Shown one piece after another: positions 4,488 to 11,545 of a stretch of 15,463 nucleotides of DNA. A model generated the notes under the pieces. It was not told the origin of the DNA, did not search any database, and saw only the letters and a list, made by a program, of their open reading frames with translations. Each line of letters begins with the position of its first letter. Within the stretch, counting starts at the first letter, position 1. This DNA is from Alphaproteobacteria bacterium (lineage in GTDB: Bacteria > Pseudomonadota > Alphaproteobacteria > Micropepsales > Micropepsaceae), in NCBI GenBank assembly GCA_028869355.1, contig JAGWSK010000372.1:1-15463 (forward strand). The letters run 5' to 3'. The position numbers were made by a program, and so were the translations under genes.

Positions 4488-6248
4488 TCGGTGAAAATGC
4501 ATCATCGTAGACTCTGCGAACTCGGACCGGGGCGTGCGAGACTTCCAATCGCGCTCCGCGGCGCCATAATGGTCACCTCGCTGATTGCTGCCGGTTGCGC
4601 AACCGTGCCGGTCAAACCGGCTGCAACACCTACCCCCCTGATGATTCAGGCGGACGCATCAACACAAACCGTCCTGCGGCGGTTGATCCGGTCGCCGGCG
4701 ATGGCCGGAAAGGCGCCGGATTCACTGCAGGCTTTCTATGCGCAGCGGGATTTCAAACCCGCCTGGACAGGCGATACGGACAGCGAAGCAAACGCAGCAG
4801 CGCTCCGCACGGTAATTGCCCATGCGCATGAACAAGGTCTGCGCGAAGGCGACTACAAACTTCCGCCGGCCGCAACACCCAAGTCCGGAGATCAGGCGGC
4901 GGCCTATGATATGGCAATGACCGCGGCCGCTTTGCGGATCGCGCAAGATCTTCAATTGGGCCGCGTGCCCCCGGGCGCGGTTTACAATGACGCAGTTTTT
5001 GCCGCCGCACCGTTTGACGCCGCAACAGAACTTGCCCAGGCGGCCGCAAATCATCACATCGTGGAATTCTACGCCGACCGGGTGCCGAAGGCGCCGGCGT
5101 ACCGCGCACTGGAAAAGGCTTTGGCGCGATATCAGGACATCGCGGATGAAGGTGGCTGGCCCGCGCTGCCGCTCAAAGGGGAAATCCGCCTGGATTCAAA
5201 GGATGCCCGGCTGCCGGACCTGATCAAGCGCCTGGCCTCTGAGGACACGGATTTTGCAGCGATCGATCACCCTTCAGCGAACCAGATTCGCGATGCGGTC
5301 AAACGCTTTCAGGCGCGAAATGCTTTACCGGAAGACGGCCGGCCCGGGAACGCCACGATTGCCGTACTGAACATTACAGCCCAACAGCGTGTGCAACAAA
5401 TCGCTGCGAATATGGAGCGCTGGCGCTGGCTGCCGCGCCCGTTGGAATCGCGATACATCGCGGTCAATGTGCCGGGGCAAACAGTAAAGTTCTTTCGCGA
5501 CGGCAAAGCGGAACTCACTTCGCGCGTGGTCGTCGGCCGCAAAGCCAGCCCGACTCCGATCGCGCGGGCGATGGTTGTTGCCGCCGTCGTGAACCCGCCG
5601 TGGGACATTCCCGGCGACATCGCTGCGCGTGATCTGCTTCCGCATTTGCTCCAAAATCCGGATTATCTGCAGGCCAAGCGCATGGTCGTGACAAATGGTC
5701 CGCAAGGCGATCCGTATGGCCGGAAGATCAATTGGCGGAAAGTTATTCCGGCCGAGTTTCCCTATGCCATTCAGCAGCTCCCGGGACCGAGTGCCGCGCT
5801 TGGCGCGGTGATGCTGGATTCGCCAAATGATTTTGACGTCTATCTGCACGATACGCCCAACAAGCAGCTTTTTTCACTGACCGATCGCGAGATCAGCAAT
5901 GGCTGCGTCCGGGTGCAGCAGATATTCCCGCTCGCCGCACTCGCACTGAAAGACGACGTGCAGCGGGGCACGGCCGCTCTGCAAAAGGAAGAGAAGACCG
6001 GAAAGACGCAGCGTCTGGCGCTGGACAAACCGCTGCCGGTTTATTTCCTCTACTGGACGGCGGTGGCCGGCGCGGACGGCGGTGTCGAATTCCTCCCCGA
6101 CCTTTATGGCCGTGACGCGCCACTGATCACCGCGCTTAACGGCAAGGCTTCCGCGCAGCGCCTGGGTGAGCCACACCAATTGGCAATGCCTTCTGCATTG
6201 GCCATGCCTTCGGCACCGGTTATGCCTTCAGATGACGTGAGTCCGTAA
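4473..6248 (+). CDS. L,D-transpeptidase, YcbB/LdtD type (YkuD domain), about 591 aa
   Basis: A periplasmic enzyme that forms 3-3 cross-links in peptidoglycan. Numbered from the ATG at 4473: an N-terminal signal with a lipobox-like end (SLIAAGC, C42); an alpha-helical scaffold domain (about 60-250, with LQAFYAQRDFKPAW and LQLGRVPPG); a peptidoglycan-binding domain (about 268-300, IRDAVKRFQARNALPEDGRPG); then the YkuD catalytic domain. Catalytic residues are in YLHDTP (H459) and ISNGCVR (nucleophile C478). The size fits the LdtD family. The C-terminus carries a three-unit MPSA/MPSD tail. The start is uncertain: ATG 4473 has a G-rich GGGGTGGA 5 bases upstream, whereas GTG 4491 has AAGGA 10 bases upstream; ATG 4497 is also possible. 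All keep the signal peptide. Confidence 0.92.
   Translation: MKDLHSVKMHHRRLCELGPGRARLPIALRGAIMVTSLIAAGCATVPVKPAATPTPLMIQADASTQTVLRRLIRSPAMAGKAPDSLQAFYAQRDFKPAWTGDTDSEANAAALRTVIAHAHEQGLREGDYKLPPAATPKSGDQAAAYDMAMTAAALRIAQDLQLGRVPPGAVYNDAVFAAAPFDAATELAQAAANHHIVEFYADRVPKAPAYRALEKALARYQDIADEGGWPALPLKGEIRLDSKDARLPDLIKRLASEDTDFAAIDHPSANQIRDAVKRFQARNALPEDGRPGNATIAVLNITAQQRVQQIAANMERWRWLPRPLESRYIAVNVPGQTVKFFRDGKAELTSRVVVGRKASPTPIARAMVVAAVVNPPWDIPGDIAARDLLPHLLQNPDYLQAKRMVVTNGPQGDPYGRKINWRKVIPAEFPYAIQQLPGPSAALGAVMLDSPNDFDVYLHDTPNKQLFSLTDREISNGCVRVQQIFPLAALALKDDVQRGTAALQKEEKTGKTQRLALDKPLPVYFLYWTAVAGADGGVEFLPDLYGRDAPLITALNGKASAQRLGEPHQLAMPSALAMPSAPVMPSDDVSP
6180..6233 (+). repeat. Three tandem 18-base units in the 3' end of the transpeptidase gene
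   Basis: TTGGCAATGCCTTCTGCA, TTGGCCATGCCTTCGGCA and CCGGTTATGCCTTCAGAT lie head to tail. They encode LAMPSA, LAMPSA and PVMPSD just before the stop. This is a small in-frame expansion outside the catalytic domain. Confidence 0.8.
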
Positions 6249-6275
6249 GCGGGCACATTTCGGCGCGCAAAAATC

Positions 6276-6291
6276 TGCCGGTGATCCGGCA
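6276..6291 (+). terminator. Possible terminator of the L,D-transpeptidase gene
   Basis: TGCCGG-TGAT-CCGGCA (6-base stem, 4-base loop), 27 bases after the TAA, is followed by CTTCTTCCC. The T-rich tract is imperfect, so termination would be modest. Confidence 0.4.
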
Positions 6292-6375
6292 CTTCTTCCC
6301 TGGTCAGCGGCAAGCCGTTTGCAGCCGCCGGATTGGCGATGCAGAATTGCCCGCCCGTCCGGAGAACGCCTGCAG

Positions 6376-7644
6376 ATGAGCCCCGAGAACAATGATCTGC
6401 TTTGCCGCGTCGAAGGCGCAGCCCCGATGGGGCAAATCATGCGCCGGCATTGGCTTCCGGCGGCGCTCAGCGAAGAATTGGCGGAACGCGATGGCGATCC
6501 GGTACGCGTGCGGCTTCTCGGCGAGGATCTTGTCGCCTTCCGCGATTCAGACGGCAAGATCGGGCTGGTCGGCGAATTTTGCCCACATCGCAACGCGTCA
6601 TTGTTTTACGGGAGGAACGAGGAATGCGGTTTGCGCTGTCTGTATCACGGCTGGAAAGTCGCGGCCGACGGCACCGTGCTCGAAATGCCATCCGAGCCGC
6701 CCGAACGGGCGATGGCGCGCAAGGTCAAACACAAGTCGTACCCGACACATGAGGCAGCAGGAATTGTCTGGGCCTATATGGGGCCGGAATCAGAAATTCC
6801 CGAATTCGAGCCGCCGGTGTTCCTGCCCGCGCCAGGTACGCGGATCGCGATCGGCAAAGTCGTCGTAAACTGCAACTGGGCGCAAATTCTTGAAGGCGCC
6901 ATCGATTCTGCCCACAGCTCGACATTGCACGTTTCGGATATGCTTTCGGTGAGCGTCGATACCGCCCGGGCAACCGACGAGAAATGGCTGCGCCCATCGG
7001 GTGACAAGGCGCCCCGGCTGCAGGTGCAGACCACGGATTTCGGGTTTCGTTATGTCGCGATTCGCCGGCCCCTCGCCGATGCGGACATGCATGATTACAT
7101 TCGCATGACGCTGTTCATCGCCCCTTACACGGTGCTGATCCCTCCACTCGACCGATATCGCGTCGCGCTGGTGCATGTACCTGTCGATGATACGCATACG
7201 GCCTTTCATTTCATCGCGTTCGGCTGCGATTCCACTCCGGACGAGGAGACGTGGCGGAAATTCCTTGCGCTGCAGCCGGGCATCGATGTTGACGAGAACT
7301 GGCGCAACCGGCGCAGCCGTTCGAACAATTATCTCCAGGATCGTGAAGCGATGAACAGAGGAAGCTGGACGGGCATATCCGGCATTCCGAACCAGGACAT
7401 CGTCATGTGGGAGAGCATGGGACCGATTGCCGGCCGCAACAAAGAGCGGCTGGGCGCCAGCGATGTGGCGATCGTCGCATTCCGGCGACAGATGCTGGAG
7501 GCGGCGAGACAGATGCAGGCGGGCGGCTCAGCGATCGGCACAGGCCGTTCACGCACGCCACATGCGAGTCTCCGCTCGTTTGAGGGAATTGTTCCCAAAG
7601 GCACGGATTGGCGGTCGCTTGGAGCGATTGAGGCTGCCGAATAG
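6376..7644 (+). CDS. Rieske [2Fe-2S] aromatic ring-hydroxylating oxygenase, alpha subunit (phthalate 4,5-dioxygenase type), 422 aa
   Basis: The ATG at 6376 has a GGAG 11 bases upstream; an upstream in-frame TTG (6319) is less likely. The Rieske domain binds the cluster through C69, H71 (CPHRNA) and C88, H91 (CLYHGW). The catalytic domain shows the mononuclear-iron motif EGAIDSAHSSTLH (D177, H180 and H185, with E173 nearby). The iron-ligating Asp is probably that of IPNQDIVMWESMGP in the C-terminal part, a signature of the phthalate dioxygenase/vanillate demethylase group. Such enzymes dihydroxylate or O-demethylate aromatic acids using electrons from a separate reductase. No reductase is encoded in the window, so it must borrow one. 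The substrate cannot be read from sequence. Confidence 0.9.
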   Translation: MSPENNDLLCRVEGAAPMGQIMRRHWLPAALSEELAERDGDPVRVRLLGEDLVAFRDSDGKIGLVGEFCPHRNASLFYGRNEECGLRCLYHGWKVAADGTVLEMPSEPPERAMARKVKHKSYPTHEAAGIVWAYMGPESEIPEFEPPVFLPAPGTRIAIGKVVVNCNWAQILEGAIDSAHSSTLHVSDMLSVSVDTARATDEKWLRPSGDKAPRLQVQTTDFGFRYVAIRRPLADADMHDYIRMTLFIAPYTVLIPPLDRYRVALVHVPVDDTHTAFHFIAFGCDSTPDEETWRKFLALQPGIDVDENWRNRRSRSNNYLQDREAMNRGSWTGISGIPNQDIVMWESMGPIAGRNKERLGASDVAIVAFRRQMLEAARQMQAGGSAIGTGRSRTPHASLRSFEGIVPKGTDWRSLGAIEAAE

Positions 7645-7677
7645 CAGTTCCGTGCGAAACAGGTTGGCCTGATCGAC

Positions 7678-7701
7678 GCAGGGCGAGTAAAATCGCCCTG
7701 C
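7678..7701 (+). terminator. 9-base stem-loop between oxygenase and dienelactone-hydrolase-like genes
   Basis: GCAGGGCGA-GTAAAA-TCGCCCTGC is a perfect 9-base stem with a 6-base loop, 33 bases after the oxygenase stop and 22 bases before the next start. There is no T-run after it, so it may act as an mRNA-processing or partial attenuation element rather than a full intrinsic terminator. Confidence 0.5.
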
Positions 7702-7723
7702 CCACCTGATCTTGGAGACCAGA

Positions 7724-8605
7724 ATGAAAAATGAGGAATTTGGTGATGGTCCGCTGACGCGTCGCGATTTTGCCGTTGCGTCACTCGCTGCCGGCGCCAT
7801 TGTGGCGGCGAGTTCTGCACAGGCTGCGGAGGGCGGTCTGGTTGAAACCGATGTAATGATCAAAACGCCGGATGGTAACTGCCGGGCGGCTTTCATTCAT
7901 CCGCAAACCGGTTCTTATCCGGGCGTGATCATCTGGCCCGACGCATTCGGCCTGCGTCCGACCATGCGCGATTTCGGCCGCCGTGTCGCATCGGCAGGCT
8001 ATTCCGTTCTGGTGCCCAATCCATTCTACCGTGTCACCAACCAAACGCCGGTTGTGCAAGACACTTTGCATTTCAATTTCGGCGATCAGGCGCAGATGGC
8101 AAAGCTCATGCCGCTTATGGGCTCCATCGGTGCGCCCGGCGCTGCCGAAAAGGACGCCGTGGCATTTGTCGCTTTCCTCGATTCGCAGCCGCAGGTGAAC
8201 ACGGCGAAAAAGATCGGCACGCAGGGTTATTGCATGGGCGGTCCGCTGACATTGCGTGCAGCGGCGGCTGTTCCCAATCGCGTCGGCGCAGGCGGTTCAT
8301 TTCACGGCGGCGGCCTGGTCACCGATAATGCCAACAGCCCGCATCTGCTGGCATCGAAGATCCGGGCCAGGTTCTATTTTGGAATTGCTTCCAATGACGA
8401 CATGCGCCAGCCCGATGCCAAGGATAAACTGAAGGCGGCTTTCGCATCCGCCGGCAATCCGGCCGAGATCGAAGTTTATAAAGAGAGACTACACGGCTGG
8501 ACCGTGCCGGACATGCCGATGCAGCAACCGGCCATCTATCATATGGCGGACGCGGAACGTGCGTGGACGAAGCTGTTCGCGTTGTACAAAACAGCGCTCG
8601 CCTGA
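7724..8605 (+). CDS. Dienelactone hydrolase family protein, Tat-exported, 293 aa
   Basis: The ATG at 7724 has GGAG 6 bases upstream. A twin-arginine signal TRRDFAVAS (12-20) followed by a hydrophobic stretch and an AQA-A cleavage site (about 34/35) predicts folded export to the periplasm. The alpha/beta-hydrolase core shows the nucleophile elbow GYCMGG with C170, a likely acid D225 or D226 (SNDD), and H257 (LHGW). This is the Cys-Asp-His triad of dienelactone hydrolases. Classical family members open dienelactones in chlorocatechol breakdown but are cytoplasmic; the exported subgroup has poorly known substrates. It follows the Rieske oxygenase on the same strand after 79 bases and a hairpin, so a shared aromatic-degradation role is plausible but unproven. 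Confidence 0.88.
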   Translation: MKNEEFGDGPLTRRDFAVASLAAGAIVAASSAQAAEGGLVETDVMIKTPDGNCRAAFIHPQTGSYPGVIIWPDAFGLRPTMRDFGRRVASAGYSVLVPNPFYRVTNQTPVVQDTLHFNFGDQAQMAKLMPLMGSIGAPGAAEKDAVAFVAFLDSQPQVNTAKKIGTQGYCMGGPLTLRAAAAVPNRVGAGGSFHGGGLVTDNANSPHLLASKIRARFYFGIASNDDMRQPDAKDKLKAAFASAGNPAEIEVYKERLHGWTVPDMPMQQPAIYHMADAERAWTKLFALYKTALA

Positions 8606-8629
8606 TTTTCCGCAACGGTGCGTTTATCG

Positions 8630-8658
8630 GCGGCCCGGCGGAGTTCTCACCGGGCCGC
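8630..8658. terminator. Bidirectional terminator between convergent genes
   Basis: GCGGCCCGG, an 11-base loop, then CCGGGCCGC: a perfect 9-base GC stem in the 59-base gap between the convergent dienelactone-hydrolase-like and metallo-hydrolase genes. On the plus strand it is followed by TGTTATT. The position and stem support termination from both sides. Confidence 0.7.
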
Positions 8659-8664
8659 TGTTAT

Positions 8665-9675
8665 TCAGAATTCCATCAAGTCCCGCGCGATCACGACTTC
8701 GCCGGCAAAATACTTGCGCACACCTGCGGCAAAGCGGGAGTAGTCGTCATTCGGATCGGACGTGGCAAGGATGTGCGTGAGCACGACTTTCTTCACTCCC
8801 GCGCTCTGGGCCATTTTGCCGACTTCCTCGGGAGTAAGATGCTCTTCGGTCATGTGACGCATGAACGCTGCCTGCTCGGCGGGTGTCAGTTGCTGCCAGT
8901 CGCCGTTGCGGATTCGGCGCGCTTTTGCTTCTTCCGGCGAATTGACCTCGGAAACGAGCAGGTCCGCACCCTCGGCAAGTTTGGTCACGGCGTCGCTCGG
9001 CCCGGTATCGCCGGTCAGCACTATGCTGCGTCCCGCTCCTTCAAAGCGGTAGGCGTAGGATTTGAAGCGGCCATAGGCCGGCGTGCCGGGCGCGAAGTGG
9101 AAATGCGCATTCTCCACCGCGGTCACCGTCACATTGCCATCACGGTAAATCACTCCTGTCCCGACATCATGGCTCACAACCATGTCACGCGCCGGCTGTG
9201 TCTGCGTTCCTTCGCTGGTACGGATGTCGGAATTGACATTGAGATAGGCCATGATCGCCCGGGTTAGAATGTCAGTACCCGGAGGGCCATAAATCTCAAC
9301 CTTACTCGTCCGGTTGGCGTCGAATTGCACTTGCAGCAGGCTCGGCAACCCGCCGGTGTGATCGCTGTGCGCATGAGTGATGAAAACCCTGCCGATATCG
9401 CGAATCCGCACGCCGGCGCGCGTCAAGCGGCGGACAACGCCGTCACCAGAATCGATCAGATAATAGGTGCCGTTGACAATCAGCAGGTTGGAATTTTGCG
9501 CGCGGCCGACGGTCGGATTGGGGCCGCTGCGCGTGCCGAGTGTGATCAGGCGCATGCCGGTTGGCGCAGGAGATGCAGTCGCGGCGCCTATGATTGCCGC
9601 GAGCACCAGCGCCACTGCGGTTGCCAATAGCCGTTGGCCAACCGCGCTCAACGTATGTTTACGAAACCGCGCCAC
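8665..9675 (-). CDS. Secreted MBL-fold metallo-hydrolase (arylsulfatase/RNase Z-like), 336 aa
   Basis: A two-metal hydrolase with the motif THAHSDHTGG (H101, H103, D105, H106), a probable metal-bridging D223 in LTGDTG, and H301 in VVLTHIL. EEHLTPEEVG (H279) is typical of the AtsA/RNase Z branch rather than of antibiotic-hydrolysing beta-lactamases. The N-terminus (13-37, ending ATASPAP) is a signal peptide or anchor, so it acts in the periplasm or outside the cell. The GTG start at 9675 lacks a clear Shine-Dalgarno sequence; it lies 27 bases after the stop of a possible mini membrane protein on the same strand, so coupling or co-transcription is likely. A sulfatase, phosphodiesterase or lactonase activity are all possible; the substrate is not readable. 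Confidence 0.88.
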   Translation of the reverse strand: MARFRKHTLSAVGQRLLATAVALVLAAIIGAATASPAPTGMRLITLGTRSGPNPTVGRAQNSNLLIVNGTYYLIDSGDGVVRRLTRAGVRIRDIGRVFITHAHSDHTGGLPSLLQVQFDANRTSKVEIYGPPGTDILTRAIMAYLNVNSDIRTSEGTQTQPARDMVVSHDVGTGVIYRDGNVTVTAVENAHFHFAPGTPAYGRFKSYAYRFEGAGRSIVLTGDTGPSDAVTKLAEGADLLVSEVNSPEEAKARRIRNGDWQQLTPAEQAAFMRHMTEEHLTPEEVGKMAQSAGVKKVVLTHILATSDPNDDYSRFAAGVRKYFAGEVVIARDLMEF

Positions 9676-9702
9676 GCCCGACGGCCGGCAGAACCGCGGG
9701 CA

Positions 9703-9834
9703 CTACATGCTCGAAAGGGAGAAAAAGAACGCAAACAGCACGGTGAAAAGCACCAGCCCCGGGACAGAGAAAACCACAACATCACGTAGCGTAAACGGCT
9801 CCGGATTGGCAGCAGATGGATTATATTGGCCCAA
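9703..9834 (-). CDS. Possible mini membrane protein, 43 aa
   Basis: A TTG at 9834 has an almost ideal Shine-Dalgarno sequence (GGGAGGAA, 4 bases before the TTG). The product starts MGQYNPSAANPEPFTLRD and ends in a single strong transmembrane helix (VVVFSVPGLVLFTVLFAFFF) with the tail SLSSM. The same frame has an ATG at 9909 (68 aa) without a ribosome site, so I prefer the TTG. It sits 27 bases before the secreted metallo-hydrolase gene and after ihfB. A TATAAT overlaps codons 4-5, so part of this could instead be a promoter. No family recognised; the topology resembles the tiny single-helix subunits of membrane complexes. Confidence 0.45.
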   Translation of the reverse strand: MGQYNPSAANPEPFTLRDVVVFSVPGLVLFTVLFAFFFSLSSM

Positions 9835-9964
9835 GGTCTTCCTCCCGACGATAAAAAAGGTGCGGTGTCCGCCCGGATGGAGCGCAGAACTGCCTGAACT
9901 GTAGAGCATTTTCCAGTTTTTTCGAGTCGCAATGCGGCTGCGGCCGCGGCCAAGCCAGATGAAG

Positions 9965-10258
9965 CTACGCGCCACCGGCGCCGTTGTTCAGGCGTTCACG
10001 CAACTCCTTGCCGGTCCGGAAGAACGGCACGCGTTTTTCACCAACGGCAACCGCCGCCCCGGTTCGCGGATTGCGGCCCTGACGCGCCGGGCGCACTTTG
10101 ACCGAAAAGGCGCCAAAACCGCGAAGTTCCACGCGGTCACCGCTCGCCAGAGCCGACGCAATTTCGTCGAGCACGGTCGACACAATGCGCTCCACGTCCC
10201 GGTGATAGAGATCAGGATAGCGTTCCGCCAGCCGCGTCACCAATTCGGATTTGATCAT
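9965..10258 (-). CDS. ihfB: Integration host factor subunit beta, 97 aa
   Basis: A HU/IHF-family DNA-bending protein. The start MIKSELVTRLAER, the dimer core VERIVSTVLDEIASALASGDRVELRGFGAFSVK, and the beta-arm tip GRNPRTG with the intercalating proline (P64) followed by VPFFRTGKELRERLN identify the beta subunit. Length matches the family. With IhfA it bends DNA by about 160 degrees at promoters, recombination sites and origins. The more usual partner rpsA is not upstream here; a divergent beta-propeller gene is. A G-rich ribosome site (GGGGGCGAAAAG) precedes the ATG. Its transcript may continue into the mini membrane protein and metallo-hydrolase genes. Confidence 0.95.
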   Translation of the reverse strand: MIKSELVTRLAERYPDLYHRDVERIVSTVLDEIASALASGDRVELRGFGAFSVKVRPARQGRNPRTGAAVAVGEKRVPFFRTGKELRERLNNGAGGA

Positions 10259-10476
10259 CTTTTCGCCCCCGGCATCGCAGGCATAGCCGCCGCCCTCCGG
10301 TTAAACTGCCAAACCTGGGACCCAACGTCAACCAGGGAAATCCCTTTAAGCTGCTCAGAAACAAGCCTTTTGGCGAAGTTCCCCGAACCTGAAATTGTTC
10401 TGGCGAAGGGATGCGGCGTGTACCTATTTGTATCACTCGTGTAAAATTGTGAGCCAATGACCACGGGAGGAGATCC
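10259..10476. promoter_or_regulatory. Divergent control region, ihfB / beta-propeller gene
   Basis: 218 bases hold the promoters of both divergent genes. A minus-strand TTGACG (10326-10331) is a candidate -35 for ihfB and TAAAAT (10442-10447, plus) a candidate -10 for the propeller gene, but neither has a good partner hexamer at standard spacing. No further gene is convincing here. Confidence 0.35.
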
Positions 10477-11484
10477 ATGCGTTCTGCATCGACGAAAATT
10501 GCACTGGCACTGCTGGCATCAGCCGCGATGGCCGCTGAAGCGCACGCGCAGGCCAGCTATCCTTGCGTCAACGACGGCGCCAATCCCTATCACCTCGCCG
10601 GCAATTGGGCGCAGACACCGCGCCCCTTCGGACCGGTTAATGCGGTAACGGTGGACTCGCGCGACAATATCTGGGCCTTCGACCGCTGCGGCGCGCAAGG
10701 CTGCTCCGCCAACAATATCGCGCCGATTTTCGAAATCGGCTCCAACGGCAAGACCATGAAGAATTTCGGCGCCGGCGAATTCGCCAGTGCACATGGCATT
10801 GCGGTGGACAAGGACGGCAATGTGTGGGGCGCCGATTTCCAGGCCAAGGATGGCAAGGGAATGCAGGTGATCAAGTTCTCCGCGGACGGCAAGGTTTTGC
10901 TCAAACTCGGCAAAGCGGGCCAGGCCGGGATGGGCAATGATGAATTCAATCAGCCGACCGGTGTGGCGCAGCTCTCAAACGGCGATATTGTCATCATCGA
11001 AGGCCATGGCTCGAAGCTGAACAAGTCGCGCGTCGACATTTACAATAAAGACGGCAAATATCTCACGAGCTTCGCCTCGCATGGCACCGGCGATGGACAA
11101 TTGACCGAGCCGCATGCGGTCGCAGTCGATCGCCAGGACCATATCTATGTTGCGGATCGCACGAGCAACCGCATCAATGTTTACGACCGCAGCGGGAAAC
11201 TGCTCGCCAGCTGGAAGCAGTTCGGGCGGCCCAGCGGCGTTTTCGTCGACAAGAATGACATGATCTATGTCGCGGATTCGCAGTCGAACGACAAAACCAA
11301 TCCGGGCTGCAAAATGGGTATCCGCATCGGCAGCGTGAAGGATGGCAAAGTCATGTACTACATTCCGCCGCCGGCAGATGCCAGCGACAAGCTGCCTCCG
11401 CCGGAAGGAATCGCCGTGGATTCGCACGGCAATATTTACGCCGCCGCCGTCCAGAGGCAGGAAATCGAGAAATTCGTGAAATAA
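10477..11484 (+). CDS. Secreted NHL-type beta-propeller protein (copy 1), 335 aa
   Basis: The ATG at 10477 follows GGGAGGAGATCC, a strong ribosome site. A signal peptide (KIALALLASAAMAAEAHAQA) directs it to the periplasm. The body is a series of NHL-type blades, each with a D.xGNIW/xxxIYVAD strand and a GK turn: VDSRDNIWAFD, VDKDGNVWGAD, LSNGDIVIIEGHG, VDRQDHIYVADR, VDKNDMIYVADS, VDSHGNIYAA. It resembles the catalytic fold of peptidylamidoglycolate lyases (PAL), but that activity is not established. Four cysteines (C30, C71, C76, C278) recur in the next gene and probably form disulfides. It is divergent from ihfB. The substrate is unknown; it may be a scaffold, lyase or quinoprotein-like binding protein. 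Confidence 0.85.
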   Translation: MRSASTKIALALLASAAMAAEAHAQASYPCVNDGANPYHLAGNWAQTPRPFGPVNAVTVDSRDNIWAFDRCGAQGCSANNIAPIFEIGSNGKTMKNFGAGEFASAHGIAVDKDGNVWGADFQAKDGKGMQVIKFSADGKVLLKLGKAGQAGMGNDEFNQPTGVAQLSNGDIVIIEGHGSKLNKSRVDIYNKDGKYLTSFASHGTGDGQLTEPHAVAVDRQDHIYVADRTSNRINVYDRSGKLLASWKQFGRPSGVFVDKNDMIYVADSQSNDKTNPGCKMGIRIGSVKDGKVMYYIPPPADASDKLPPPEGIAVDSHGNIYAAAVQRQEIEKFVK

Positions 11485-11495
11485 TCAGTCCGGCC

Positions 11496-11528
11496 GAAAA
11501 GGCGCCCACGACAAGTGGGCGCCTTTTC
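11496..11528 (+). terminator. Intrinsic terminator/attenuator between the two propeller genes
   Basis: GAAAAGGCGCCCAC, loop GACAA, GTGGGCGCCTTTTC: a perfect 14-base stem ending in TTTTC, 11 bases after the first propeller gene and 17 bases before the second start. The symmetrical A-rich and T-rich flanks allow it to work in either direction. The next ribosome site lies immediately downstream, so the second gene needs either read-through or its own promoter, for which there is little room. Confidence 0.85.
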
Positions 11529-11545
11529 AATTCAGGGAGAGCATC

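Noticed and set aside
4332..4505. N-terminal extension of the coiled-coil lipoprotein
   Set aside because: It would place the lipoprotein signal 58 residues inside the protein. The ATG at 4331 has a strong AAGGGAG site directly before it.
8563..9267. Plus-strand open frame (234 codons) opposite the metallo-hydrolase
   Set aside because: It is antisense to a gene with a complete metal-binding motif and starts inside the dienelactone-hydrolase-like gene; no domain seen.
8665..9675. Antibiotic-resistance metallo-beta-lactamase
   Set aside because: The fold motif is shared, but the EEHLTPEEVG segment and overall layout match the arylsulfatase/RNase Z branch, so a resistance role is not supported.
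9850..9875. Intrinsic terminator after ihfB (GCGG-ACA-CCGC then TTTTTT on the minus strand)
   Set aside because: The stem is only four base pairs and lies about 100 bases from the ihfB stop; too weak to call, though the T-run is real.
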